From the NCBI GenBank assembly GCA_025928435.1, contig JAICJM010000237.1, positions 1-5,289 on the forward strand: a stretch of DNA of 5,289 nucleotides. Reading direction: 5' to 3'. Source of the stretch: Thermoleophilia bacterium. GTDB taxonomy: Bacteria; Actinomycetota; Thermoleophilia; Gaiellales; JAICJC01. Within the stretch, counting starts at the first letter, position 1. Each line of letters opens with the position of its first letter. Both the position numbers and the translations under genes were made by a program. The notes beneath the pieces were generated by a model, which had not been told where the DNA came from, did not search any database, and saw nothing but the letters and a program-made list of their open reading frames with translations. This document shows, piece by piece, positions 5,173-5,289 of the stretch.

Positions 5173-5289
5173 GCCAGGGAGTCGCTCTTTCCGGCCATCT
5201 CGACGTCCTTTTCGGTGATCCCGCCCGCGCTGTGGTTGACCCAGCGCAGCGTGACCGTGTTCCAGGAGATCGAGATGTCGGGATGGTGA
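5166..5289 (-). CDS. Pterin-4a-carbinolamine dehydratase, C-terminal fragment (runs off right edge)
   Basis: The last 40 codons of a minus-strand gene are present. They read [10 protein letters not shown], then [17 protein letters not shown], the diagnostic end of the PhhB/DCoH family (usual form: NHHPD, then T-H-x-A-G-G-L-T-x-x-D). The two adjacent His residues and the third His 17 residues after the second of them match the catalytic trio of the mammalian enzyme. The family dehydrates 4a-hydroxytetrahydropterin during pterin cofactor recycling after aromatic amino acid hydroxylation; in many bacteria without such hydroxylases the role is uncertain, sometimes linked to molybdopterin. The final residues (Lys-Ser-Asp-Ser-Leu-Ala-Glu) and the TAA at 5168-5166 come at or inside the shared palindrome. 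The gene is convergent with the DUF21/CBS gene, 17 nt between the two stops. The N-terminal part, including the start, is outside the window. Confidence 0.93.
   Translation of the reverse strand, partial: HHPDISISWNTVTLRWVNHSAGGITEKDVEMAGKSDSLAE

Overview
This is a high-GC window (visibly G+C-rich throughout, with G/C-biased third codon positions) that looks chromosomal and bacterial. The gene families and the style (NarL-type two-component pair, GAF-rich signalling proteins, GTG starts, heavily overlapped genes) suggest an actinomycete-like bacterium, possibly a deep-branching class such as Thermoleophilia. That placement is an impression from composition and protein style; nothing in the window proves it. 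No tRNA, rRNA, CRISPR array, transposase or phage gene was seen.

Layout. Positions 1-3566 hold a tightly packed minus-strand operon. In order of transcription it is: a NarL/FixJ response regulator (3566-2946), a membrane-anchored GAF sensor histidine kinase of the HisKA_3 class (2986-1484), a GAF-GGDEF protein with a degenerate HD-like tail (1500-115), and the start of a PHP-domain metallohydrolase that runs off the left edge (118-1). Each junction overlaps (41, 17 and 4 nt), which implies one transcript and translational coupling. A 238-bp non-coding spacer (3567-3804) separates this operon from a divergent plus-strand gene for a DUF21/CNNM-CBS-CorC_HlyC membrane protein (3805-5148). At the right edge a convergent minus-strand gene enters, showing only the C-terminal 40 residues of a pterin-4a-carbinolamine dehydratase (5289-5166).

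How it may work together. The kinase has two membrane helices with almost no external loop, so it probably senses through its cytoplasmic GAF domain or the membrane. It would phosphorylate Asp57 of the regulator, which binds DNA through a LuxR-type helix-turn-helix. The third protein keeps nearly all c-di-GMP synthase residues and an intact inhibitory-site RxxD, but has GPDEF in place of GGDEF, and its C-terminal HD-like domain has lost the metal-binding His-Asp pair. It could be an unusual cyclase or a nucleotide-sensing partner of the two-component pair. The PHP enzyme would be the output or a further hydrolase of the same operon; its substrate cannot be read from 39 residues.

The most striking non-coding feature is a 31-bp near-perfect palindrome (5142-5172) between the two convergent genes. 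Its two arms supply the final GAA-TAA of both genes, so it serves as a likely bidirectional terminator and may be an inserted small repeat element that redefined both stop codons.
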